A stretch of 64,000 nt of DNA from Rhizoctonia solani (lineage: Eukaryota; Basidiomycota; Agaricomycetes; Cantharellales; Ceratobasidiaceae), in assembly GCF_016906535.1 (NCBI RefSeq), contig NC_057370.1:2852001-2916000 (forward strand), in the 5' to 3' direction. Shown here in pieces: positions 48,963-60,356 of this stretch (its first letter is position 1; each line of letters begins with the position of its first letter). The notes under the pieces are model-generated. The model was not told the origin of the DNA. It saw nothing but the letters and a program-made list of their open reading frames with translations, and made no database searches. A program made the translations under genes and the position numbers.

Positions 48963-51033
48963 TTAGTGTTGAGTTTGACCCCAGTCGATGGTTGAAATAT
49001 CAATACCCTCCTGGACCATCTCCCACAAAGGACTACGTGAGTGGTCAAGTCAGAATCGAGCTTGCACCTCAAATAGTTCTCTGGGTCTCACCTCATATCG
49101 CGGAGGCGCTGAACTACCGCTACTATTTTTTCAATGACAAAGTCAACTTCGGCCTCGGTAGTGAAGCGACCCATCCCAAAGCGTAATGACGAGTGGGCCA
49201 TATCTTCAGCAGCGCCTAGTAAAGCAAATTAACCCGTGGGATGTAACCGTGTGGGAAAATACAACGAACCAAGCGCTCGAAGGACATAGGACGGTTCTAG
49301 CGAGGCCGACGTGCATGCGCTGCCCGACGACAATGCCACATCCTATTGAAATTGTTACTAAGATACTATGTAGATTAATGACGTATAGAGCGTAGTATAC
49401 CTTAAGGGCCATCAACAAGCTTTCCCCCTACATTGCACGATGAGATTCCATGAGAAGTTGAATATACAAATTCCTCCACTCACCTCAACATATGCAAAGC
49501 TTAAATTGACGCAGCCGGGATAACCATTGGGGTCGCCATTTCGTACGACATGTTCAATTCGGGAAGTAATACCCTCGATGAGACGCTTCGACAATGCAGA
49601 GACATGCACATGGTCAGCCTGCGATCAATCCAAATGTTTGTCAACAGTCCGCAAAGTACCAAGACAAGGATAAATCAAACTAGATCTTCAGTACCCCTGC
49701 ACAATCGGTCATCACAACGCCGGCGGCCATAGACCTCAGTCTAGGCAAAACGCCGCGAGTTACCAAAGAGCATCCGCAGCAGTATTCATCACCAGAAAAA
49801 AGCGCCCGGGAATTAAATGAGGATGCAAGACTAACCTTCATCTCCAGATTGGCGAGACGACAAGCTTCCCCGAGCCCGACGACAAGAGTGCTAGGGAGAG
49901 TCCCGCTACGTAAGCCGCGCTCCTGACCGCCTCCACTAATGATGGGATCTAGACGAACGCGCGGCCTACGCCGAACGTAAGCAGCACCCACTCCTTTTGG
50001 ACCATAAATCTTGTGCCCAGATATTGACAAGAGATCAATACCCATGGCATTGACGTCCAAAGGAATCTTGCCGACGGCCTGCGCTGCATCGGTATGGAAA
50101 TAGACACCGCGATGCTTCCCCACAATGGCTCCAATATCCTTGAGGGGCTGAATTACACCGGTTTCATTATTCACGGCCATTATTGAAACCAGCGAGGTGG
50201 TTGGGCGGATAGCTCCTTCTAGAACATTCAAATCGACGACGCCATTTGGTTGTACGGGTAGATACGTTATCTCAAAGCCTTCTTCTGAAAGCTTCCGGCA
50301 TGAGTCCAAGACACATTTGTGCTCAGTTTGGGTCGTGATAACATGGTTTTTCTTCTCTTTGTTAAACCGTGCCACGCCCTTGATAATCATATTATTAGAC
50401 TCGGTGGCTCCAGATGTGAAGACGATATCCTTGGACTCGGCACCGATTAGATCGGCTACATGCTATATGTGAGGTATTTGAGTTGGAACGCCATATAAGT
50501 GCATCGTATTTGCTCGCCTTCCGCGCTTCGTCCACAGCAGCTTCAGCTTCCCATCCATACGCGTGGGTACGACTATGAGGATTCCCATACTGGTCAGTGT
50601 AAAAGGGAAGCATTGAGTCCAATACTCGCGGATCGAGGGGAGTGGTGGCCTGTGAACACGGAACTCAGAATTAGAATCGGAGGAGCTTTTCTTCTAGTTC
50701 CATACCTGCATATCCAAATAGATAGGTCTCTCAGTTCCCTGGGTCTTTGCTGGAACCTCGAGCTTGAACCCGAGCATATCTAAATTTATCGTAAGTATTA
50801 ATCCGGGCTCTTCGATCTGTAGCCTCACCAGCACGGGGCGTAAATTTGTTCTCAAGATCAGCCGAGGGAGGTGTATCTACAACACTGGCCCGTTCTGTAC
50901 GCGTAGGCTGTACAAACATTCGTCTTGAACCCGATACAATCGGGGGGACTCCACTCTTTCCATTCCGGACAGAGCGCGTCAGTGAGCGAGACACAGAGGA
51001 TATCATTTCAAGGGCCGTGGAGGGACAGAGCAA
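48963..51033 (-). CDS. NFS1: Mitochondrial cysteine desulfurase Nfs1
   Basis: PLP enzyme that takes sulfur from cysteine for Fe-S cluster assembly and tRNA thiolation. The N-terminus is a mitochondrial presequence; the start could be 51033 or, more convincingly, 51006 ([16 protein letters not shown]). Then [63 protein letters not shown] and [15 protein letters not shown] with the PLP lysine. The catalytic loop [20 protein letters not shown] (about 49265-49335) carries the sulfur-accepting Cys. It ends [15 protein letters not shown], stop 48963. One intron (50463-50517) has a GC donor; splicing gives EARK|HVADLIG as expected. It lies 120 bp downstream of the UBLCP1-like gene on the same strand. 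Confidence 0.93.
50463..50517 (-). other. GC-AG intron in NFS1
   Basis: The donor is GGAAG|GCGAGC and the acceptor CATATAG|CATG on the minus strand. Splicing joins EARK to [15 protein letters not shown], matching Nfs1. The donor deviates from the usual GCAAGT, so a T-to-C change or base error is possible. Confidence 0.65.
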
Positions 51034-51153
51034 GCTCCATGTGCATTAGCGATTTGAATTTACAGTCACATGATTAGATAAAATCCTGGCGCCAATCTTG
51101 TTCACATGGCTAAGGTTGACAGGCAACTGGCAAGAACACTGAGAACATGGTTC

Positions 51154-52743
51154 CTAATTACTGTGGCCTGTTTCCTTTAATGCGCGAGCAATCTTCTTCC
51201 AATTCTGTTTAATTATTAGCCAGAAAATCGTTCAAGATTAAATACGGCCCACATACCTTGTGGTCCACCTCTCCAAAATCCGTGTGCGACGCCAACCAGA
51301 CAAGATAGCGGCCCAACTTCTCTAATTCATGGTCATTCTGAGCTTCGAGTGTGCCATCGAGTTTGAAAGCAGAAATTTTGATTCCCTCTCCAGGATTAAG
51401 AACGAAATTCCTACTCTGTGATATTGAGTGTGAGTAAGGCTATAACCTACGGGGTAAGCCAACCTACCAGGTCATCTACATGCGCAGTATTCTGAGGTCC
51501 AAACTGTGGGAAATGTTCCCATATTATCCTCAAAGCTATGACTTACTGGGTCAAACAGCTAAAACCCGTGTTTTATTGTGTATTACCTTTCACAGCATGA
51601 CTAAACGGCTTGCCGTCTCGCGTAGAGAAAACCTTGAACATGGGAACATGGTCCAGGACTATGATGGCGGTATGAAGATTTGTTTTTAGTTCATCATGTA
51701 CTGGAAAGGCATACCAAAAGATATCTAAACATATTCAGAAGATAAGACGCGGTCTCAGATGTATGCGTTTACCTTGTAGTTGCGACTCTCATCTCCAACC
51801 ATTCCAAGCTCCACCAACTAGAAACTGACCGTCGCGTTTTCAATAGCATTATAGTATATAAAATCATACCTTTGCCTCAAGCCACGTCCATTTGGTTTGT
51901 GACCAAATACAAATGTCGTAGTGCCGATATACTAATTCTAGAAGGACGTTAGCCCTCAGCATGCATGAACGAGTGTTACATTACCCAGGAATTCGTGAAG
52001 TCCAGGCCGCGCACACTCTTCCGCTGGTAGCATACCAGATGTTAAAGGCTTAGTGTCCAATAAAGCTGCCAGGGGTAATATTAAAGCTTTACATATCAAG
52101 GTTCTTACCAAATATGATACTTACTATAATCCAAATCCAGTACCAGGAGCTTTTTACCAGGCCTAAGTGGGTGCATAACATTGATATTCAAGTTCTTGGT
52201 TGCCTCCAATATCTTCCTTATGTTGCGTTTGTCCTGTGCCATGGACTTTGCTTCTGCACTAGCCGCATCAATTTGAAGGTCTAGATCGTTGACAACGTCC
52301 GGCAATTGATCTTCAGATATTTCTTTGAATTCTTCGCCAGCCGGAGTTCCCACTAGGGTGAATTTCTTGCCCGGGGAGAACTTCATTTCCGCGCTTTGAG
52401 TTAAGCCGTAAGCCTTGGTTTTAGTGTAGAGTTTGATAATACAAATCTTACACCCGAACGGAATCGTCTGGTAATTTCCCCTTGACCAGGCCTAGAATCT
52501 TTTGTCGTTCGTTAGGCACACGAGTGAGAGAAAATAGTTTATCTTTCAAGTCAAGTACACTTCAATCATTCAATGTGGTTAATAGTATAAATATCACAAT
52601 AGTTTAATTACCAACCAATCTGATTCTGCAATCGAGACCGTATACTCCTTTGCGCTCCAGGTAAACTTGAGAGAAATATAAACATCTTCGACGAGTGCTT
52701 CAACAGGCGGGTCTGTGGCAGAGTTGATAGATGTGCTTTCCAT
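51154..52743 (-). CDS. UBLCP1: UBLCP1-like ubiquitin-like/CTD phosphatase (proteasome phosphatase)
   Basis: UBLCP1 dephosphorylates the 26S proteasome in the nucleus through an N-terminal ubiquitin-like domain and a HAD/FCP-type phosphatase domain. The start at 52743 (MESTSINSATDPPV) leads to FTWSAKEYTVSI, ERQKILGLVKG and GKKFTLVGTPA. The phosphatase begins PGKKLLVLDLDY|T across an intron whose donor is near 52126, giving the catalytic DxDxT. Later come CARPGLHEFL, DDLSRNFVLNPGEGIKI and ELEKLGRYLVWLASH, ending KKIARALKETGHSN, stop 51154. About 330 residues, the normal size. No frame break was found. Confidence 0.88.
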
Positions 52744-53250
52744 GTTAACAGAATTGAAGCTGCAAAGTATGTAGAGGTAGCACTAAAAGACGCGTAGCGT
52801 TCAACTCGCCAAGGGCTGAATACAAAGAGAGCAAGTAACTAGTGGGCAACAATAAACCAACTGAAATTGAGAAAGTTTGCTTAGAAGTAAAGGGCCCCGG
52901 AGTACAAATACAGTATGCAGCTTTCGACGTACTAAAGCAAGTACAGAGGTCGACGTTGTGGTTAAACGCTCAGGTGTAGGAGGAGCTCGGGTCTTGGGCC
53001 CTAAGTCAGGCGCTTCGCCCGGCGGCTCCCTCGAACAGATTCTGACCCTAGTTAACCACACACAATAGACCGATATGGCATACAGCTGCTCACTGCCTTG
53101 CGACTAGCATCGTGGTGTCATAGATGCCGTATACATCACATGATGATCGTGTAAATCCGCATCAAGAGATATCGATACCCTATCATCTGCTGAAGCCCCC
53201 GTCCATTATCCGCCTGGACTCCGCCCCTTCAAAGCTTTGCCCTTGAATAG
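52744..53250. promoter_or_regulatory. Divergent promoter region, UBLCP1-like gene and unknown gene
   Basis: 507 bp between divergent starts. Short open frames overlap here on both strands (for example 52877-53068) but show no domain or splice continuity. A CACATGATGATC-type sequence lies near 53140. No TATA box is evident. Confidence 0.4.
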
Positions 53251-54871
53251 ATGGATTCTTTCTTCAAAAAAGCTCAACAAGCACTCGAGCAGGTCGTAGA
53301 TAGCCAGAACTCGGGTGGCGGGGACGCAACCAGGGACAAGGTGGAGGATCATCATTTAAACTTCCCGGCCCAGTAGTAGATTGGATTGAGAAGTACGTCG
53401 ATAGTGCGTGTTGACTTCTTTATTACATCGATGGTAAGCCTAATGTTCTATTCATAAAGCTTTTGCCCCCTCGGTCTCGAGTCAAGTCTCTAGAGAGATC
53501 TCTACTTTCCAAGATGCGACCCTACAGTCCCTAGAAAACCACATCAAGGCTGTCTTCGAGGTAAACGCGCAGGCTGGCTCGACATCGATTACTAAAGAGT
53601 TCCAGGCGGTTTTTCGAGGAGATTTCTCTATGTTCCAAGGAGGCAACTCATTTAAAGAGTTCATCGCAGCCCGAGAAAGGAGTCAAGATGCTGCCGCAAA
53701 TCAACACCAAGCTCAATACGGTGCTGGACTTCCTGACTTTAATTATCCCACCCCTCAACAACGGAGCGGAGAGGTAAGCTAAAATTCCGGCTGTTAAGAA
53801 ATGGAACGTATCAACAATTCATGAGTAGCGTGCGTTGCCGGAATACGGTACCCGAGGTCTCCCTTTCGCCGGAAACCTAGGAAACGTTCTTGGGACTCAA
53901 TTGGCCTTATTCAATCCACAACAAGGACAAGGAGAGACGGTTCCCAGCAGGAGCGAAATGTGTTTCAAGCTGCCTTGAACAAAGTAACAGATTTCGCCAA
54001 GTCGGCAGACAATGAAATTGGCGGCAAAGTTGCGACCGTTGCACAAGCCATCAATGGGTTCAACATCGATCCTACGGCCAAAGCACAAGAGTCACCCCGA
54101 GATCCGAGAGAAGTGGACAGAGTGTTGACCGATTTGCACGCGCCATTGGCGGATCAACTCACCAACCTGGCGCTCACACAAGTAAAAAACTTCCTCAAAG
54201 GTAGCATAACGACCGGGAGCTCGGTCAAGGGGCGATGGAAAGCGTTGGAGGATTAGTGAGGGGATTCATGAACACAGGTGACTCTGGTACTGCCTCGCGC
54301 AGTGCGCCAGGGGGTGGCTCGAATCCCGTCCCAGACGCGCCGGGAGGGTTTGTCGGTCTCTTGAGCGAGAAGCTCTCCGATGGTTTGACCGTGAGTTTGA
54401 CCAACCGCGTATATGCGCGTTCACCTCGGCCTGATCGAGTACTTTAGGTTATTCGTGCGCATACTCGTCAGGATTTCCGTCGAGTTCTAGGGGATATTGA
54501 AGAGAAGCTCTTCGATTCGCTGCCTAATGAGATATCCGGTCCCCTTATGGCAGTCCTCGGAGGCAATCCATTCTCTGATGACGAACGACAGCAGCAAGCA
54601 CGTGGTGGAGGCGGTTTCAATATCCTCGACGAAGTCAAAGACAAACTACGCGTCATTATTGAACGGATTCAGAAAGGACTCCGAGACCGCGTGTTGGAAG
54701 TTGTTTCAGGTGGTCACCGAAAGGTAAATATAGCCTTGGCGTTCAACAGGCGGTGTCACTGAGGTAACTGCTTTGTAGCTCGAAGACAAAGCTTGGGGGA
54801 ACGTCCAAGATGCGATTGTCACCAAAGTCCAGAAGTTTGTTCCAGGTATCCAAGTCAAGCTGGACGACTGA
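53251..54871 (+). CDS. Unrecognised conserved-looking protein with three apparent frame breaks
   Basis: Begins MDSFFKKAQQALEQVVDSQN, passes a Gly-rich stretch, then SSFKLPGPVVDWIEKYVDT, SQVSREISTFQDATLQSLEN, SITKEFQAVFRGDFSMFQGG, LNKVTDFAKSADNEIGGKV, REVDRVLTDLHAPLADQLT, VIRAHTRQDFRRVLGDIEE and FNILDEVKDKLRVIIERIQK, ending VPGIQVKLDD, stop 54869-54871. The protein is about 450 residues, mostly amphipathic helix with Gly/Pro-rich loops, no signal peptide and no membrane segment. I do not recognise the family. The frame is kept only if single bases are restored at 53320-53323 (GGGG), about 53920-53958, and 54229-54232 (GGGG). It is either mis-sequenced or a decaying gene; the coding-like reading on both sides of each break favours the former. 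Confidence 0.6.
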
Positions 54872-55156
54872 GGACTTGACGCCCGTGCTTTCTATTTCAC
54901 TCGTCCCTTTGTATATTGAAGTATCAACTAGTGTTACTATTTGTGAAACAGTGCTATCCACAGTGAACTACATGAACACACAGTCTGATACTAAACATAG
55001 TACAACATAAAGGTCATTATACGGTAGAACCCAACAAAAAAAAACATGCCTAAATTTATGATATTAAAATAATATACCCAAGTAACAAGGCTAAGCTGGA
55101 GCTCGCCCACGAAGTCATAAAACACGAAATTTAAGATACAGTAATCTGACGTCCGT

Positions 55157-57227
55157 TCAGAGGCCGTAGACTTGATAGTCGTACGGAACCTGCGAGCCCC
55201 AGAAGGTCGGGTCGCAAGCTTCAGCGGGACGAGTGCCGGTACCACCTAGTTTGAGCGCAGCAACATCGGTACTGCCCGATTGAGCCCAAGCGGCATAAGA
55301 TCCAGATGAAGGGTTGGGTACTCCCGAACGAATAAACGAAGAGTAACGGGATTGAATTTCCTGAGTCAATGCAGTCTGGGCCGATGTAGGCGATGGAGTA
55401 GTGCCAAACAAGATGTAGATATCGTCTTGATGGCAGACCATGCCTGATTGTTTGCAGTAAGCATTGTTCTGGTTGGCATAATACGTCGCGCCATTCTGGA
55501 ATTCTCCAGTGTACACAACTCCACCCTTATTCGGTTGTCAGTGTCACGGATAAGTACGATACAACTAGGCTATTCACCTTGGAGGCCCAGCTACGGCTGA
55601 ACGTCCAACTCGGACAACGCCAATATCCATCAGTGACTGAGGAACATCAAATTAGCTCTGATAAGGTTACTGATTTTATCTTCACATACAGAGTTGGGTG
55701 ATAGCATTGCGAGTATTATCACTATCATTGGTGTACCCAGCCTGTGCACCATACGCGTCCGGATCGTAGTTGCCAGAAGTTTCAATTGTTGAAGTACGAC
55801 CAGTACCGAGGAATGTGGTAACGGGTATGGCAAAGTATGAAGCAGGAAATCCAGCAGGCAAGTTTGTCCCGATAGAGTTGCCAGCCTCATCCTTGACTGT
55901 CATGACAAGTACTGGTTTCATGTTGGCCGCAGGGGGGAAAGAATTACCGGTCATCGTATACTGCAATAGTTGACCATCGTGGACTGGACGAATCGGAGAA
56001 CCGCTGAGGGTAACTGGATACATGTTTTGTACCTTATTACGCATCTCCTCTTGGGCTGAGATGATGTCCGGTAGGGAAATACCCATTTGGCAGGCGGAGT
56101 CGTTGCACGCTGCAAGGGGACCCGAGGTGTTTGTGTACAGCTGCGTTTGAAGGTCGGTGATGATCTGAGGCTTGTAAAATCCATAGTCCATAGTGTCGGA
56201 ATGCAATGCGGCATAACTAAACAGACCGGACGCGCTAGGCGTACCGAGCAGCGCTGAAAAACATCAATGTCAGATATTACCGAGCGGGGATGGCATCGCC
56301 AACTTACCCCGTATCATTTGTGCGCCAGAACTCTGGCCAGCAAGTGTGATCTTGTTAATGTCTCCTCCAAAACTGGGCAAAACTTGGCGGGCAAACTGAA
56401 GAGAAGTGATTACATCACGAACAGCCAAATTCGAATTACCACTCATGGAGGTAGGAGGGACCAAACCAAACTATAATCATATTAGGCTACGAGCAATCAG
56501 CGAAATAAAGACTACTTACGGCTCCAAGGCGGTACTGAACTACCACAACAATAGAATTGGTGCCCTTGGCAAGAGCTGCTCCATCAAGGCCTGGGTCGGA
56601 CGCGGATCCAACCTCGAATGACCCGCCATGCACCCTAGGGACATCTTTAATAAGAGAGTACTTTTTTTTTGGTTTTCAACGTACCACACGAGGATGGGAA
56701 CATTCGATAATACAGAAGGAGAGGGAACCGGGGTGTAAATAGCCATATACAAGCAATCTTCGGAGTAAGTTGAAGCAGGGACGTTTGGCTGAGGACACAT
56801 AGGTGGCATCTTGTTGATATCATTACCCCTAGGGGGAAAAAAATTAGTGCTACAACTTGGACTTTTAAAATATGATGACTCACGGGATATTCCAGGCATT
56901 AGCCTTTGTTGGCAATCCCCAGCGGCTGGCTGATGCATATTGGACAACGAATCTGGGGAGAAAATGAGCTTAATTGCTCGGTGGAATGAATAATACCTAC
57001 CTGGAAGATGTCGAGGTGGTTTGAAGCCCACGAGCCATTCCAACAGGAGTGAGCACATCGACCTCGCCAGTATCCTTCCTGCACAACGTGCGGACAATGG
57101 GGAGTGCGCAAAGGACGCCACGCAAGCTGGGGGAGCCTTGGCCAAAAGTAGGAACAGGCGAGGCATCGACCGCTGTAGCAGCAATCCCAAGAATGGGGAG
57201 AGTGCGGATTAGGTTGCCAATGAACAT
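55157..57227 (-). CDS. Secreted type-B carboxylesterase/lipase
   Basis: Alpha/beta-hydrolase of the carboxylesterase B family. Signal peptide MFIGNLIRTLPILGIAATAV, cut near ASPVP. Then FVVQYASASRWGLPTKANAW, the family signature SEDCLYMAIYTP, the oxyanion segment VHGGSFEVGSASD, the nucleophile elbow LAGQSSGAQ (GxSxG, near 56340) and CHQDDIYILFG with the likely catalytic His. It ends FWGSQVPYDYQVYGL, stop 55157. Introns lie at about 56945-57000, 56828-56880, 56640-56683, 56472-56520, 56257-56310 and further short ones near 55530-55690. Substrate unknown; secretion suggests an extracellular ester or lipid. No frame break was seen. It converges with the preceding gene, 285 bp between stops. Confidence 0.87.
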
Positions 57228-58502
57228 GATGTGCAGATGAGGGATCCTAGACTGCTAAACCAGGTCAGTGATGACTGCCACCGGGCCTGGGATGAACGGT
57301 GGAAGCCAACGAGCGTACTTATGTGCCAGAGATGCCGAGAAGGTGCCGATGCGTAGCCAAATTTAAGGGAGTAGCCAGGAACAGTACGGGCTGACCAGAG
57401 TCTGTATGTCCCCTAGCCTTTCTCCTTGGAAGATGATGATGCTGGGAAGGAGCGAAGGAAAGACCGGAAGGGGATGCAAGAGAGAGTCTGCGGCGGGATT
57501 TCCACGTGGAAAAGAGTCAGAATGGGGGTCAGGCCATGATCCATGCTCTTCAAATGGGAAGCGGGAGCTCTCAGGACATGTATACAGCGCGATATTCCGG
57601 GCATCTCACAGCTTGTTGAGAAAGGAATGGTCAACAGCAAGCTACAGGAATCTACAAGCACCTACCGTTACATAAGCCAAGGAAGTTACTTGCTTGCCTC
57701 TCCTGGACATCCCTTCAGCTCCCTTGTCTAACCAAAAGGGAATTACCTCGCACCTTGGTGGACATCAGTACCACCCGCATACTTGCTCTGTTCCTTGATT
57801 GACTTTGACTTTGACATGCGTCTTAAATAATCACGGAACGCGAATCATGCGCACGTGGGAGCATGGGTTCATTACTCTTATCCGGGATTAATCATAAATC
57901 AACTTTCATTCAGAACCGATTTTGGCTGCGAGTTAGTTGTATGCTATGGGGGGATGCGACAGGGAAATACCTGGTCCGCCCAGTGTCCTGGCACAATTCT
58001 CCCCCAAAACAACCTTTGAACATGTCCATTATTTCCATCATGCTCCAAGAAGCACCCTTTCAAGGTCCCTGTGTACAGGTGCCTTGAACTTCTCGGCTGG
58101 CCTCACATCAATCGACCGCCTGTGCCTATCAGGGGTGAAATGAAAAGTGGGGAGGCGGCAAGCGTAAAACCCGAGGACTGCAAAATACCTGTGGCACACA
58201 GAGCGATTTGTTTTTACGGCCAACCGCATGGAGCCTTTCTATCGGCGCGTACCGCCAAGACGCCTGACTTGGACGACAAACCATTCTGTTCTCTTTCCAG
58301 GGATCCAAGTCTGATAAGAAGTTGTATACCTAAACAAACCCCCAGCGTCCGGTTCATCTTTTTCACGCTATTCGCACCATGTTCATGGGGCACGCTCAAC
58401 TCCGCTACAACTCTGCTTTGTTAAGCTTCAAATTATCCGTGTTGATAATATCCTTCAAACAGTATCAAATCCTTACAATTATCCGACCCGCACAGCTCCT
58501 CA
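57228..58502. other. Intergenic region upstream of the carboxylesterase
   Basis: 1.28 kb between the esterase start and the arginase stop, both on the minus strand. CACGTG occurs once, near 57853. The scattered open frames have no domain or splice continuity. No repeats seen. Confidence 0.5.
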
Positions 58503-59783
58503 TCACAGTAGGGTCTCACCCAGAGCACTACGAGCCAAAGAACAGCCTACAGCCACCGTGGCACTAACATCTGCATCACCAGCACCCAGGGACGGGTTGA
58601 CCTCCTATTCGTCGATCGACAACAACGTGAATAACCGCGAGTGGCACAATCAAACAAATGACCTCACCATAATATCGAGACCGACAAGTAGGCCAGTTTC
58701 GGCAATCGCCTCGCAAATATAATGACCCTCGCGGAAAGTGAGACCACCTCGGACCGGCGTCCCCGTACTGGGGGCGACACTCGGGTCGAGCGCATCCACA
58801 TCGAAACTCAAATGGATTGGGCGATTTCCGTCGGGGTTGACATATGCGAGCGCGAGTTCGACAACGCGGCCAATCCCATATCGGTCAACTTCGTGCATGC
58901 TATATGCACGAATACCGTGCTCCCGCAAAATCTGCTTCTCCCCGTTGTCAACGTCGCGAAGACCAATATAGACTAGTCGGTCGGGTCGCAAGATGGGCTT
59001 GATCCATTCGAAAGGTTGCGGGCCGGACTCCACCCGAGGTACCTCCCCTGCAATGCCAAGCAAGAAGGAGAGCGGCATGCCGTGGATGTTACCACTTGTG
59101 CTGGTTGAAGGTGTATTGATGTCGGCGTGAGCATCTACCCAAACTACACAAGCCTCAGGGTATGCGCTCAACACCCCGGAGATCGTCCCCATAGCCTGTA
59201 AAACAATTGTTCAATGAAATTCTTGATGGAATTCGAGGGAGGGAGCCAACGAACTAGACTATGATCGCCGCCGAGGGTCAGGGGAAGCTCCCCCTTGCGA
59301 GCATGATCACCAACGACCTTTGCCACAGCCTCACAAACTTGAGACACGAGCCGGGGGCGCTTCAGAATTCCTAAAGGAGTATCGTTCTGTGCATCTATTT
59401 CCTCAAACTGATGGTGCCCATCGAACTTGACCTTCCATCCGAGCCCTGCTAGCTGATCCCGAGGCCAGCGTTCACGAGGTGGATGGGGCCATGATCTACT
59501 CCTGCCTTGGGCTAAAACCATCGCTTCTCGTCAATGTGGCGCTCGAGGTTGATAATGAACTTGACATTTACCTGCCCCCCGCTGTATACAATGACGATTA
59601 ACGTGCTTGAGCAAATTGATTCGGCGGTGATCCGGGTACAACGACCTACCTAAAGGGACAACCAACAATCTTTTGGGCGCGATAAGTCTGTATTCGAATG
59701 GCTACAAATTGATATCTGAAACTTACTGCAAGAGTTTTGGGGCTGGCAAGAAACTTTTGTTCGGATGTTCCGTTCGTAGACAT
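58503..59783 (-). CDS. CAR1: Arginase, with one frame break and a 10-nt exon
   Basis: Mn enzyme converting arginine to ornithine and urea. The start [15 protein letters not shown] is at 59783. [13 protein letters not shown] joins a 10-nt exon (59572-59581) coding GGQ, then [37 protein letters not shown] continues one base out of frame: a single missing G in the CCC/GGG run at 59458-59460 would restore it. Manganese-binding motifs are [22 protein letters not shown] and [19 protein letters not shown]. The last exon ([14 protein letters not shown] to [12 protein letters not shown]) follows an intron at about 58560-58666; stop 58503. All Mn ligands are kept. It is divergent from the isovaleryl-CoA dehydrogenase gene. 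Confidence 0.88.
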
Positions 59784-60356
59784 ATCTGGGTTAGATTTGA
59801 GGAAGTTCTGAGCGTATTTGCAGTCACGACAACACGTCCGAGTGGGATCAGGTAGTGGTGCGAATAGAGAGGGATGGAGAGATTTCGCGCACACAGAGCC
59901 CCTTTTCAAAGAAGTGGTTGTGAACGTTGTTCTCGGCGCCTGATCGTCGGAGCTCGCAGTCCGAAGAATGTAGTCGACTCACGGAGCGTCAATGCCGTTG
60001 GTGTTAGGAGAAATATATGGTGGATAACACGTACAGTTTACGCGCCCGATAACCGAGATCCAGCCGATCTGACGTTTTCCCTACAAAGAATCTTGTCTTA
60101 TCTATGCATATATTCCTATTGAACCAAGATTCATGTTGACAAACACATTTGTTTGTTGGCTCGGCGCTTACATGCTCTAATCACGCGGTAATCACAAGCT
60201 CCGCCCGCCTTGTTCACGAGCCTCGGTGCTTGGCCTCAGGTGGTCTGTGCAAAGGAAATTCTCGGACAGCGACAGTAAAGCTCGGGCCGTTTGTAAAGTT
60301 TCAAAACGCTCTACGACTTTCGAAGTCTCAACCATTGTGCAAGGACTTGTGTCAAA
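59784..60356. promoter_or_regulatory. Divergent promoter region, arginase / isovaleryl-CoA dehydrogenase
   Basis: 573 bp between two amino-acid catabolic genes read away from each other. No CACGTG; no clear TATA or GATA-factor cluster that I can defend. Open frames running into it from 60149 lack any Met near the conserved start. Confidence 0.4.

Noticed and set aside
54743..55010. Small frames at the end of the unknown gene (53-55 kb)
   Set aside because: They overlap its last exon and 3' flank in other frames and show no conservation that I can see.
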